A stretch of 64,000 bases of DNA from Rheinheimera faecalis. GTDB lineage: Bacteria; Pseudomonadota; Gammaproteobacteria; Enterobacterales; Alteromonadaceae. The stretch is taken from positions 62,001-126,000 of the forward strand of contig NZ_JAJOYT010000006.1 of the NCBI RefSeq assembly GCF_021290965.1, given 5' to 3'. Every line of letters starts with the position of its first letter. Position 1 is the stretch's first letter. Below, piece by piece: positions 28,641 through 36,764 of the stretch. The notes below the pieces were generated by a model. That model searched no databases. It was not told the origin of the DNA and worked only from the letters and a program-made list of their open reading frames with translations. Position numbers and translations under genes: made by a program.

Positions 28641-28772
28641 ATGATAGAACCTAAATCGCAAAAAACGCCACACAGACCCATTAAAACAGTCCGGCAATGG
28701 CTTGGACTTATCGTTGTTTTAGCAGGTGCCCTTGTATTGCTACTGGAGAGTATTGCTGTGATCCCAAGCTGA
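28641..28772 (+). CDS. 43-residue single-pass membrane protein behind a Fur-type box
   Basis: An ATG-to-TGA frame of 43 residues. A basic N-terminus (KSQKTPHRPIKTVRQW) is followed by one strongly hydrophobic helix (about 21-41; LGLIVVLAGALVLLLE). Basic-in orientation is predicted. There is no strong ribosome site. The distance from the Fur-controlled promoter leaves a short untranslated leader. I know of no named family; small membrane peptides are common in iron-regulated loci. It could instead be a fortuitous frame, but the amphipathic-basic plus helix pattern looks selected. Confidence 0.5.
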   Translation: MIEPKSQKTPHRPIKTVRQWLGLIVVLAGALVLLLESIAVIPS

Positions 28773-28909
28773 AATGTTTGGGTGTGCTGACGAATAAACG
28801 ACTTATAGATGCATCGCTTTATACTTTCCTGCAATAAAAGCCTGCTCTTGTTGTTCTCCTGTACACTGATTACAATCGGCGCCATTTCCGCTATTTGTTT
28901 GGAGTTCTG

Positions 28910-29623
28910 ATGAATAAAAGTCTTTTGACCAATCTGTTGTCTTTGATTGTGATGGCCTGTGGCTGGTTTTTCGCACTCCCCTGGTTGTGGGCTATGGGCT
29001 TGTTTGCTTTTTCCGGCGCCGTGACCAACTGGCTTGCTATTCATATGCTGTTTGAAAAAGTGCCTTTGCTTTATGGATCAGGCGTTATTCCTGCGCGTTT
29101 TAGCGAATTTAAACAAGGTATTTATGATCTGATCATGGGGCAGTTCTTCAGTAAAGAAAACCTGCAACGTTTGCTTGCAGAGCAACATGAGCAGGATGCA
29201 GTTGGCTTAAAACTGGCTCCGGTCATTGAAGCGATCGACTTATCACCTGCCTTTGATGCCTTGCTTGAGACAGTACAAAAATCCTCCTTGGGTGGCATGC
29301 TGGCGATGTTTGGCGGAGCTCAGATGTTAGTACCACTGAAAGAACCTTTTATTGAAAACCTGAGCCGTTCTTTAATTGAACTTGCCGATAGTCCTGAAGT
29401 GCAACAGCAAATTAGAAATCAGTTGCATCAGGGCGATACCATTGATTTGTTACAACCTAAAATTGCTGCGGTAGTCGAAGGGCGTTTAGCCGAATTGACC
29501 CCAGAGATGGTAAAAGACATAGTGCAACAGATGATCCGTCAGCATTTAGGCTGGCTGGTGGTGTGGGGTGGTGTCTTTGGTGCTTTGATAGGTTTATCAA
29601 GCAGTATTTTGCCAGCCATTTAA
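28910..29623 (+). CDS. DUF445 family inner-membrane protein
   Basis: A 237-residue protein. Hydrophobic segments at about 5-30, the DUF445 signature TNWLAIHMLFEKVP near 40-53, GVIPARFSEFKQGIYDLIMGQFFS, a long helical middle and a C-terminal transmembrane helix (GWLVVWGGVFGALIG) together identify the YheB/DUF445 family. Function unknown. GGAG lies six bases before the ATG. It is separated by about 140 bp from the small iron-regulated gene and followed by a terminator. Confidence 0.85.
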   Translation: MNKSLLTNLLSLIVMACGWFFALPWLWAMGLFAFSGAVTNWLAIHMLFEKVPLLYGSGVIPARFSEFKQGIYDLIMGQFFSKENLQRLLAEQHEQDAVGLKLAPVIEAIDLSPAFDALLETVQKSSLGGMLAMFGGAQMLVPLKEPFIENLSRSLIELADSPEVQQQIRNQLHQGDTIDLLQPKIAAVVEGRLAELTPEMVKDIVQQMIRQHLGWLVVWGGVFGALIGLSSSILPAI

Positions 29624-29632
29624 AGTGCAGAT

Positions 29633-29665
29633 CAGCAGGACAGGAGCTTCTGTCCTGCTGTTTCT
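29633..29665 (+). terminator. Rho-independent terminator
   Basis: CAGCAGGACAG, a GAGCTT loop and CTGTCCTGCTG form an 11-bp perfect stem followed by TTTCT after the DUF445 gene. Confidence 0.8.
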
Positions 29666-29682
29666 ATGTAGTGTAAACCTTG

Positions 29683-30471
29683 TTACGGCAGGTAAATTTC
29701 ACCCCGCAGGTACAACTTCGCCTGACCTGACACCAGTACTCTGTCTTCTGTTAATTCACAGCGTAATACGCCGCCTCTGCTGGACGCCTGATAAGCCATC
29801 AACTGGTTTCTCCCCAATTGCTCTGCCCAGTACGGCACTAAACCCGCGTGAATAGAACCTGTCACCGGGTCTTCATCTCCGCCATTGGCTGGCCAGAAAT
29901 AACGGGAAACAAAGTCATAGTTTGTGCCTGGTGCTGTTGCCACTACATCATAAGGCGCCAGCTTTTTGAGCTGCTCGCTCTCTGTCGTTAACTCTTTCAC
30001 CTGTTGCTCATTTTCATAAATCGCAAAATAAGCCTGAGCACTTCTAAGCACCTTAGCCGGAGCTAAGGATAACCCCGCAAGCAGTGCTGCTGGCGTGGGG
30101 ACAGAACTGGCCGGGCGTTTTGGGAAATCCATTTGGATCCAGTTATTCGCTTGTTTACTGACGACTAAATCACCTACTTCCAGAGTAGTAAAGCGAAGCT
30201 CCTTACTATCGCTTTGGCTAAATAATACAAAAGCTGCTGCTAAGGTGGCGTGACCACAAAAATCAATTTCAGTGACAGGAGAAAACCAGCGGATCTGATA
30301 ATGATCTTTCCCAAGCTCCAGTACAAAAGCGGTTTCTGACAGGTTGTTTTCTGTCGCTATCTGTTGCATCAGCTCAGGACTGATGGCGTGTGGCACTGGC
30401 ACCACAGCCGCATAGTTGCCTTTAAAAAGCTGATCGGTAAAAGCATCGACCTGATAGATCGGCAGTCTCAT
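29683..30471 (-). CDS. PhzF-family isomerase
   Basis: A 262-residue protein with the two-lobed PhzF/diaminopimelate-epimerase fold. It starts LPIYQVDAFTDQLFKGN, has the catalytic Glu in NNLSETAFV (about residue 46) and EIDFCGHATLAAAFVLF (about 70-85), with the second lobe containing GDEDPVTGSIHAGL. It is expected to perform isomerisation or epimerisation on a small acid; the substrate is unknown. It is not part of a phenazine cluster. Confidence 0.9.
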   Translation of the reverse strand: MRLPIYQVDAFTDQLFKGNYAAVVPVPHAISPELMQQIATENNLSETAFVLELGKDHYQIRWFSPVTEIDFCGHATLAAAFVLFSQSDSKELRFTTLEVGDLVVSKQANNWIQMDFPKRPASSVPTPAALLAGLSLAPAKVLRSAQAYFAIYENEQQVKELTTESEQLKKLAPYDVVATAPGTNYDFVSRYFWPANGGDEDPVTGSIHAGLVPYWAEQLGRNQLMAYQASSRGGVLRCELTEDRVLVSGQAKLYLRGEIYLP

Positions 30472-30580
30472 CGGCGTTTTTCCTCTGTCTGACCTTAAGT
30501 TGCAGCATCATAGCTCAGAAATGCACAGCATAAGGGTTGAACTTGCTTATAATAGGCCTGAATTTTTAAGAGGATTTCTG

Positions 30581-30970
30581 ATGAAAGTTGTAATGTCTGT
30601 GCTGCTAAGTAGTTTGTTGGTCTGTACTTCTGTGTCGGCAAATGATGTGGATATGGAAAAAACCATGAAGCAGATGGCGCTGAGTTTTAAGCAAGCGAAT
30701 GAAGCTCAATCCGTCGAGCAAATGACAGCTGCCTTAGCTGGTTTTGAGGGGCAGTTGCTGCAGGCACAACAAGGTAAATTTCAGCCTGAAAAAGCCGAAT
30801 TGTTTCAACAGGGATTAAAAGAACTGGCTGTTGAGGTCGATAAAACTCAATTGTTGTTAGAGAAAAATGACTTAGCCGGGGCGCGGCAACAACTGGTGAA
30901 CATGGATGAACTGCGGAAAAAATACCATAAACACCGTAAGCCAAGTTTCTGGCAACTAATTTTTGGTTAA
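30581..30970 (+). CDS. Periplasmic cytochrome b562 family protein
   Basis: A 129-residue protein with a signal peptide ending SVSA and a four-helix bundle. Both b562 heme ligands align: a Met early in helix 1 (MEKTM, seventh position of the mature protein, as in CybC) and a His in the last helix (LRKKYHKHRK). The protein continues with a hydrophobic tail (PSFWQLIFG) not found in CybC. The ATG at 30581 has AGAGGA upstream. It binds heme non-covalently; partner unknown. Confidence 0.82.
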   Translation: MKVVMSVLLSSLLVCTSVSANDVDMEKTMKQMALSFKQANEAQSVEQMTAALAGFEGQLLQAQQGKFQPEKAELFQQGLKELAVEVDKTQLLLEKNDLAGARQQLVNMDELRKKYHKHRKPSFWQLIFG

Positions 30971-31039
30971 ATCCACAGGCTCGATTTTAAAGTTCAACTC
31001 AAGTATATTGCACACAATTCAATTGAGTCCGGCAAAGCT

Positions 31040-31483
31040 ATGAGTGCAGACAACGAAGATTATTTAGTACTGGAAAAGCAGCTGTGTTTTTCATTGTACA
31101 GCGCGAGCCACAAGCTGGTGCGCAGTTATCGGCTGCTGTTGGAACCTTTGGATTTAACCTATCCTCAGTATCTGGCGATGCTGGTGCTGTGGCAGCAACC
31201 AGAGCTTAATGTTAAAGAGTTAGGCGAAAAGCTGTATCTGGATTCCGGTACTTTAACGCCTTTATTAAAACGGCTGGAAAGCAAAGGCTTGGTCAGCCGG
31301 ACCCGCAGTGCGCAGGATGAGCGTGTAGTGCAAATTCGACTGACTGAACAAGGCAAGGCGTTAAAAACTCAAGCCAGCCATATTCCGATGGCGATTTTTC
31401 AGCAGTCAGGTTTGCCTTTAGATCAGTTACTGCAGTTAAAACACAGCTGTGATTTATTGTTTCAGCAGCTTGAAGCCTTGTAA
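31040..31483 (+). CDS. ohrR: OhrR-like MarR-family peroxide sensor
   Basis: A 147-residue MarR protein. The N-terminal LEKQLCFSLYSASHKL contains the single reactive Cys typical of OhrR, followed by LTYPQYLAMLVLW and a winged helix (LYLDSGTLTPLLKRLESKGLV, then RSAQDERVVQIRLT). Organic hydroperoxides oxidise the Cys and release DNA. No ohr peroxidase gene is next to it, which is unusual; the next gene is DUF1993. Its target may be that gene or one elsewhere. Confidence 0.82.
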   Translation: MSADNEDYLVLEKQLCFSLYSASHKLVRSYRLLLEPLDLTYPQYLAMLVLWQQPELNVKELGEKLYLDSGTLTPLLKRLESKGLVSRTRSAQDERVVQIRLTEQGKALKTQASHIPMAIFQQSGLPLDQLLQLKHSCDLLFQQLEAL

Positions 31484-31555
31484 TCCCCTTACGCATCCCC
31501 ATCTCAAAGAGCAGATTCTTGCAAAGGGCAAGATGGCTTGAATGAGGCAAAGAGC

Positions 31556-32065
31556 ATGAGTTTATCTTTTTACAGCGCATCAGTTCCGGTATTTAAACAG
31601 TTTCTTACCAGCTTAAAAGACTTGTTAGTCAAGGCTGAAAAATTCAGCCAGCAGAAAGAGCTGGCTGATGCTGTGTTGCTGCAATCGCGTTTATATCCGG
31701 ATATGTTTCCACTGGCGCGTCAGGTGCAAATTGCTGCTGATTTTGCCAAAAGTGTATCCGCTCGTTTAGCTGGTGTGGATGTTCCGGGTTATGAAGACAA
31801 CGAACAGACTTTTGCCGAATTGCAGCAACGTCTGGATAAAACCCTGGCTTTTCTGGACACCTTAACCGCAGAGCAATTTGCCAACGCAGCAGACAAAGAA
31901 ATTGTATTACGCCCCGGCACTCCAAAAGAGAAACGTTTTACTGGTTCGCAGTATTTAGCTCAGTATGGGTTGCCACAGTTTTATTTCCACGTCACCACCA
32001 GTTATGCTTTACTGCGTCATAACGGTGTGGAAGTAGGTAAAAAAGACTACATGGGTCAGATGTAA
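31556..32065 (+). CDS. DUF1993 family protein
   Basis: A 169-residue soluble protein, mainly helical, with the DUF1993 pattern: LSFYSASVPVFKQFLTSLKDLL at the start, SRLYPDMFPLARQVQIAADFAK around 48-70, and LPQFYFHVTTSYALLRHNGVEVGKKDYMG at the end. The fold is DinB-like (metal-binding helical bundle); the conserved His residues near the C-terminus fit this. The start at 31556 has GAGG upstream. It is probably co-transcribed with the OhrR gene. Confidence 0.85.
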   Translation: MSLSFYSASVPVFKQFLTSLKDLLVKAEKFSQQKELADAVLLQSRLYPDMFPLARQVQIAADFAKSVSARLAGVDVPGYEDNEQTFAELQQRLDKTLAFLDTLTAEQFANAADKEIVLRPGTPKEKRFTGSQYLAQYGLPQFYFHVTTSYALLRHNGVEVGKKDYMGQM

Positions 32066-32098
32066 TTGTGAACTCAATATAGTTTTACATACCCTAAG

Positions 32099-32203
32099 TA
32101 CTTGATGTTGCAGGGAGGCGACAAGTGACTGAGACCCCAGGAGCATAGTTCACCTATGTGACTGGGGCGAAGGCGTGAAGTCAACAAAGCTGCAGCTTCA
32201 AGT
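32099..32203 (-). repeat. ~105-nt structured intergenic repeat, full copy
   Basis: The outer arms TACTTGATGTTGCAG and CTGCAGCTTCAAGTA are inverted with two mismatches. Inside lie CCCCAG...CTGGGG and the innermost CATAG-loop-CTATG hairpin. It is the inverse orientation of the two copies at 50868-51090. It sits between converging genes. Confidence 0.7.
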
Positions 32204-32218
32204 ACGACGGGGATGCGG

Positions 32219-33004
32219 TTATTCGAAATACAAAATACCCTCAACAGCTTCAGTGTTGATATTGTGATAGTGCTTTAAAATCATCTGCCATTTTTCAGCA
32301 ATAAACTGCTGTTGGCCACTACGTCTGAATTTTTCAGCCGCAGTCTTCCAGACTTGCATCAGCTTTGGATCAGTACCTGATTTGGACATCAGCAGATACA
32401 CATCGGAAGTTTTTAAGTTAAAAACAGATTTCACATCTGATGTCTGCAGCCCTTCTTCCCATAATAAATGCTGAATACCCTGACTTTCATAAGCTATTAA
32501 ATCCAACCGGCCAGAGCGTAACCTGTGGATGTTTTGCTGATGATTTACAGAAGGATGTAAGTTACTAAAACCTTGTTCAAGCAGCCATTCTTCTCTGATA
32601 TCACCCCGCACCACGCCTATAGCCTTCACCTTCCGTAATTGTTCCAGCGATTCAATGTGCACAGAATTTGAGCTCAGAGCATATACAGACCAGGCTTTGA
32701 CGCTCAGCTGCCCAAGCCAATAAAACTCGTCTTCTCTTTTTGGTGTTCTGGAAAAACTGAACAAAATCACATTAGGTTCAGTACGGGCAATATGAATAGC
32801 ACGGGCTTCAGGCAACACTTCAATCACAGTTTTGTCATCCAGACTACGCTGAATAGCCTGCACCACTTCGACAGAAAAACCTGTCAGTTGACCATGACTA
32901 TCCAAATAGGCGGCCGGAGGTTCGACCACAGTGATGATCCGCAAGGTTTGGCTTTGAAGCGCAAAACTGACACAGAATAAAAAAAGACTGACAATCCATC
33001 GCAT
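32219..33004 (-). CDS. Periplasmic substrate-binding protein (SBP_bac_3 family)
   Basis: A 261-residue protein with a signal peptide (MRWIVSLFLFCVSFALQSQT) and a family 3 binding domain: RIITVVEPPAAYLD, GFSVEVVQAIQ, then RSGRLDLIAYESQGIQHLL. As with the protein at 3891-4619 there are no permease genes, so it may be an orphan sensor or binding protein. ATG 33004 directly precedes the signal peptide. It lies 82 bp after the EamA gene on the same strand. Confidence 0.78.
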   Translation of the reverse strand: MRWIVSLFLFCVSFALQSQTLRIITVVEPPAAYLDSHGQLTGFSVEVVQAIQRSLDDKTVIEVLPEARAIHIARTEPNVILFSFSRTPKREDEFYWLGQLSVKAWSVYALSSNSVHIESLEQLRKVKAIGVVRGDIREEWLLEQGFSNLHPSVNHQQNIHRLRSGRLDLIAYESQGIQHLLWEEGLQTSDVKSVFNLKTSDVYLLMSKSGTDPKLMQVWKTAAEKFRRSGQQQFIAEKWQMILKHYHNINTEAVEGILYFE

Positions 33005-33086
33005 GTTTTGCGTTCTCTGATAAAGAAACACTGCCTTAGGTATAGCCAGCTTTAATAGCTCTGACAACACAAAGTATTGTTACCGT

Positions 33087-33992
33087 TTAAGAAAGTCTGA
33101 CAAGACGCTTAAGTTTCTCTGCAGGTAATAAAATAATTAAATTGCCCAAAGCGACGATACAAACGCCAATAAGTGCTGACCAGCTCCAGTGGTAATTTTC
33201 AAACACTGTGGATATCCCTAAAGCGACTATAGGGAATAACACCATGGTGTAGGCCGCTTTGGCCGGACCAATACGACCAACCAACGTCAGGTAGGCGCCA
33301 AAGGCCAGTACTGAGCCAAATAATGACAGATACAACAGGGACAAATTAAAACTAAGGCTGCTATCAAATACCGGCATGATACCTTGCACTAAGGCCAATA
33401 TGGCCATCATCCCAGCACCATAGGTCATACCAAACACATTACTCTGAATGACAGGCAACTGCTGTTGCTGGTTTTTAGAGGACAACATATTGCCAAGAGA
33501 GGCGATGTAGGTACCGGCAATACTTAGCACTAAACCCCAAAATGCAGAGCCGTTGCTCTCTAATCCTGCCAGTTCAGGCCAGAATACAAAAGCTATACCC
33601 AGGATGCCCAATAAAGCGCCCAGCAGGGTTTTGATTTCAATGGGACGGCCAAAAAACAAGGCGCCGTTGAGGATGTTCATCAACACTATACTGGAGAACA
33701 CTACTGCAATCAGACCGCTGGTTAAATTTGAGGTGGCCAGATAAATCAGCAGGTAATTTAAGCAAAATAAAAACAGACCTTGCAGCGCCATCCAGCCATG
33801 CTGGTGACGACTAAACCGCAATGGCAATTTACGCCACAGACACCAAAACCACAGTAACAAAGCAGCTAAACCAAAACGGTAGGTAATAGACCACATTTCC
33901 GGCACATCGCCGAGTTGAAATTTAATAGCATAAAAAGTCGAGCCCCAAATCAATACAGTGGCCAGATACAAGGTAATGGAATGGGTCAGCAT
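33087..33992 (-). CDS. EamA/DMT-family transporter
   Basis: A 301-residue protein with ten hydrophobic helices in two EamA repeats. The N-terminal YLATVLIWGSTFYAIKFQLGD is diagnostic, and GSVLAFGAYLTLVGRIGPAKAAYTMVLFPIVALG marks the second repeat. It probably exports metabolites such as amino acids; specificity unknown. It begins 24 bp after the rsmS stop, so the ComFB-rsmS-EamA genes probably form one transcript. Confidence 0.87.
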   Translation of the reverse strand: MLTHSITLYLATVLIWGSTFYAIKFQLGDVPEMWSITYRFGLAALLLWFWCLWRKLPLRFSRHQHGWMALQGLFLFCLNYLLIYLATSNLTSGLIAVVFSSIVLMNILNGALFFGRPIEIKTLLGALLGILGIAFVFWPELAGLESNGSAFWGLVLSIAGTYIASLGNMLSSKNQQQQLPVIQSNVFGMTYGAGMMAILALVQGIMPVFDSSLSFNLSLLYLSLFGSVLAFGAYLTLVGRIGPAKAAYTMVLFPIVALGISTVFENYHWSWSALIGVCIVALGNLIILLPAEKLKRLVRLS

Positions 33993-34015
33993 AATGCCTC
34001 AGGATACATAGGTAT

Positions 34016-34195
34016 TTAATTGGTTTGCGAAGCAGAAGTTGTCAATTTCTTCTGGAAATCGCGTTGTACTATGGCAAGGGCTGCCAGCACTGCTTCTGTT
34101 GGCAAATCCTGTTGTTCCAGCAACAGGATCAGTTCCACAGCCAGCTGCACCTCAAGGGGGGCATCAGATAAAACCGGAGCTTTAGTTTTTGTCAC
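34016..34195 (-). CDS. rsmS: RsmS/YbaM-like DUF2496 small regulator
   Basis: A 59-residue frame from GTG 34195 overlapping the end of the ComFB gene by 14 nt. It contains APLEVQLAVELILLLEQQDL and AALAIVQRDFQKKL, which align closely with the DUF2496 family (E. coli YbaM has APDDVKLAVDLIVLLE and ALDIVKRDYEKKL). In Pectobacterium the family member RsmS is a pleiotropic regulator in the Rsm system. The GTG has no clear ribosome site, so translation is likely coupled to ComFB. In E. coli ybaM adjoins priC; here priC is about 2.6 kb away. Confidence 0.82.
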   Translation of the reverse strand: MTKTKAPVLSDAPLEVQLAVELILLLEQQDLPTEAVLAALAIVQRDFQKKLTTSASQTN

Positions 34196-34451
34196 GTTGG
34201 GTGTCTAAGAAACCTTTGGCTTTGGCGACAGCTTCACGCACTTTCATCACCATTTCGAAACGTTCTGTCTGAGGCAGATAAAACGCCATATCCACTTCAT
34301 AACGAATATATTTTGGAGGTAACTGATTGAGCACTATGCAGCATAAATCCGCCAGATATTCGGTGTCATATTCTTCATCCAAACGTAACTCAACTAAATG
34401 GTCCAGCAGAAGTTTTTCGTAATAGTTATGGATATCGTCATCTAACTTCAT
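34182..34451 (-). CDS. ComFB family protein
   Basis: An 89-residue protein with the late-competence ComFB pattern: NYYEKLLLDHLVELRLDEEY at about 9-28, EYLADLCCIVLNQLPPKYIRYEVDMAFYL around 31-60. Family members are small cytoplasmic proteins; cyanobacterial ComFB relatives have been reported to bind cyclic dinucleotides, so a signalling role is possible but not shown by the sequence. AAGGAG lies before the ATG. It overlaps rsmS. Confidence 0.85.
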   Translation of the reverse strand: MKLDDDIHNYYEKLLLDHLVELRLDEEYDTEYLADLCCIVLNQLPPKYIRYEVDMAFYLPQTERFEMVMKVREAVAKAKGFLDTQRDKN

Positions 34452-34623
34452 CTGTTACTCCTTGTGTGCCTGAGCTTTATGCTCAGGCTGCTTAATAGGT
34501 TACTGAAACTGAGCCTAAGCATAATCAGTTCAGTTATAAAACGCTACCAGCAGATGTTAACTTCAGGTCGTGCTGATAGAATAGCGCGGTCAAAACAACA
34601 GGCTATGGCCTAAGATTAAAAAA

Positions 34624-35727
34624 ATGCAAAAGAATACAACCCCTTGTTACTACGGTGACTATCTGCAACTGGACAAAATTTTAACTGCCCAGGCGCCTGA
34701 AAGTGCAAAGTATGCCAATGAAGCCCATGATGAAACCTTGTTTATTGTGGTACATCAGGTGTACGAATTGTGGTTTAAACAAGTACTGCATGAGCTTAAA
34801 GCTGTGCTTGCTGTGTTTGCCGCAGATGAAGTCAAAGATCAGCAACTGACAGGTGTGGTACATAAGCTCAAGCGGGTTATTACCATCCAGCAACTGATGA
34901 ACCAGCAAATTGGCGTGATGGAAACCATGACTCCTCAGGACTTTATGTCGTTTCGCGACTATTTAGTGCCGGCTTCTGGTTTTCAGAGCGTGCAATTTAA
35001 AATGCTGGAAATTGGTCTGGGTCTAAAAAGCGAATACCGTATCGACTTTGATAAAAACTCTTTTTACAGCCGCTTAAATGAAAAAGATCGGATTTTTTTA
35101 GAAGGACTGGAAACCCAGCCGAGTTTATTTGAGCAAGTGGAAAAATGGCTGGAACGTATGCCATTTTTGCAATTTGGCGATTTCAGCTTCTGGCAAATGT
35201 ACCAGAACGCGACAGAAAAAATGCTGAACGAAGATGAAAGCACAGTGCTGTCCATAGAGCAAATTGCTGAACATGAACGTGAAATGCAGCTGAAAGAAAT
35301 CATCAATACCAGAGCCAAGTTTGCCGCTTTGCTGGATAAAGACAAATACGCAGAACTGCAACAACAAGGTAGTTTCCGCTTAAGCCAACGCGCTATGTTA
35401 GCCGCTTTGTTTATTACCCTGTATCAGGAAGAACCTGTGTTTAACCTGCCATTTCAGGTATTAACCTGCCTGACTGAAATCGATGAAAATATGACGATTT
35501 GGCGCTACAAACACGCCATGATGGTGCAGCGTATGCTGGGAACTAAGATTGGTACCGGCGGATCATCAGGTCATGATTATTTAAAACGCACCACTGAGAA
35601 AAACCGTATTTTTACTGATTTATTCCATATGGCTACTTTCTTACTGCCAAAATCGGATTTACCTGAACTGCCTTTGGCTGTGCGTAAACAACTAGGGTTT
35701 TATTTCGCAGGTGCTCAGCAGGTTTAA
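34624..35727 (+). CDS. kynA: Tryptophan 2,3-dioxygenase
   Basis: A 367-residue heme dioxygenase. It opens with YYGDYLQLDKILTAQ and has ETLFIVVHQVYELWFKQVLHEL (about 35-57, active site), FMSFRDYLVPASGFQS and GTGGSSGHDYLKRT (about 318-331) near the heme His. It oxidises L-tryptophan to N-formylkynurenine, the first step of the kynurenine pathway. No kynurenine formamidase or kynureninase is adjacent. The leader has little ribosome-site homology. A palindromic element follows the gene. Confidence 0.95.
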   Translation: MQKNTTPCYYGDYLQLDKILTAQAPESAKYANEAHDETLFIVVHQVYELWFKQVLHELKAVLAVFAADEVKDQQLTGVVHKLKRVITIQQLMNQQIGVMETMTPQDFMSFRDYLVPASGFQSVQFKMLEIGLGLKSEYRIDFDKNSFYSRLNEKDRIFLEGLETQPSLFEQVEKWLERMPFLQFGDFSFWQMYQNATEKMLNEDESTVLSIEQIAEHEREMQLKEIINTRAKFAALLDKDKYAELQQQGSFRLSQRAMLAALFITLYQEEPVFNLPFQVLTCLTEIDENMTIWRYKHAMMVQRMLGTKIGTGGSSGHDYLKRTTEKNRIFTDLFHMATFLLPKSDLPELPLAVRKQLGFYFAGAQQV

Positions 35728-35728
35728 A

Positions 35729-35811
35729 TTGTAGGGGCGGGTCTTGTACCCGCCCGTCTATGGATACCGCGGTGCCCGTTGACGGGCCGGGACGAGCCGC
35801 GGCCCCTACAA
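35729..35811. repeat. GTAGGGGC-bounded palindromic element
   Basis: TTGTAGGGGC (35729-35738) and GCCCCTACAA (35802-35811) are perfect inverted ends. Inside are GGCGGG-loop-CCCGCC and GCCCGTTGACGGGC hairpins. It is related to the shorter hairpin at 15903-15932 and may terminate kynA. Confidence 0.7.
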
Positions 35812-35828
35812 CCCGCCCGTTTTTCAAT

Positions 35829-36764
35829 TCAAGTACGAAGGGCATGAAACCAGCGGTTTGTATTTGGTAACGACAAACCGCTGATTTTAAAGGCTGCATA
35901 AAACAGCTGCAGATGAATTTGAGTTAAAGCGGACAGGTCACGTTGATAACCCCCTCCAATAACCGCTGCCACTGGAATTCCCCGTTTGTGACATTCGCTT
36001 AATACATACCAGTCCCGTTCTGCCACTCCCGCTGTGCTGATATGCAAAAGCCCTAAATCATCCTGCTGATGAATGTCGATGCCTGCATCATAAATCACTA
36101 AATCCGGCTGATGAATACGGAGTAAATAATCCAGACTTTGTTGCACTGCTGCCAGATACTCGGCGTCGGCGCAGGCTGTGGGTAAACCTAAATCCCAGCT
36201 TGATTGCTGTTTGCGGACCGGGAAATTTTTTTCGCCATGCAAAGAGGCGGTAATAATAGCGGGCTCATCAGAAAAGATAGCGGCGGTGCCATCGCCCTGA
36301 TGCACATCACAATCAAAAATCAGCACTTTATCCACGCCCTGAGTGAGGGCATAGCGTGCAGCCACTGCTAAATCGTTAAATAAACAAAAGCCACTGCCTT
36401 CAGCAGCAAAAGCATGGTGATAACCGCCACTTAAATGCAAAGCTAAACCTTGCTGCAAAGCAAGCTGAACTGTTTGCACCGTGCCGCCGACCGAAGTTAA
36501 AGAACGGGTCACCAATTGTTCTGACCAGGGAAAACCTATACGGCGCATGGCTTTATTATCGAGCTGACCGGATATTAGCAGCTCGGCGTAGCAAGCCTGA
36601 TGCACTGAAAGCAAGTGTTCGGAGCTGGCAATTTGAGAGCTAGTGAATTGATCGGCAGGCACACCCAGCTCTAATAAGGCCTGATATAAAGCCTGATATT
36701 TACCTATCGGATAGCGGTGTTTATAGGGCAGTTCGAGCTGACTGTAAATCGGGTGATAGATCAA
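35829..36764 (-). CDS. Histone deacetylase/AcuC-like superfamily protein
   Basis: About 311 residues with the arginase-like deacetylase fold. It starts IYHPIYSQLELPYKHRYP, has HLSGGYHHAFAAEGSGFC (active-site His pair), VLIFDCDVHQGDGTAAIF (zinc ligands Asp and His) and VIYDAGIDIHQQDDLG. The substrate may be an acetyl-lysine or acetylated small molecule. No ATG is available: TTG 36764 overlaps the priC stop as TTGA, suggesting coupled translation. It is the last gene of the dinG operon. Confidence 0.88.
   Translation of the reverse strand: MIYHPIYSQLELPYKHRYPIGKYQALYQALLELGVPADQFTSSQIASSEHLLSVHQACYAELLISGQLDNKAMRRIGFPWSEQLVTRSLTSVGGTVQTVQLALQQGLALHLSGGYHHAFAAEGSGFCLFNDLAVAARYALTQGVDKVLIFDCDVHQGDGTAAIFSDEPAIITASLHGEKNFPVRKQQSSWDLGLPTACADAEYLAAVQQSLDYLLRIHQPDLVIYDAGIDIHQQDDLGLLHISTAGVAERDWYVLSECHKRGIPVAAVIGGGYQRDLSALTQIHLQLFYAAFKISGLSLPNTNRWFHALRT

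Noticed and set aside
28607-29044. Minus-strand 145-residue frame across the 43-residue peptide and DUF445 start
   Set aside because: Low-complexity sequence with no ribosome site, antisense to the DUF445 gene.
34020-34208. Plus-strand frame opposite rsmS
   Set aside because: It is Ser/Cys-rich with no ribosome site and lies antisense to a frame matching DUF2496.
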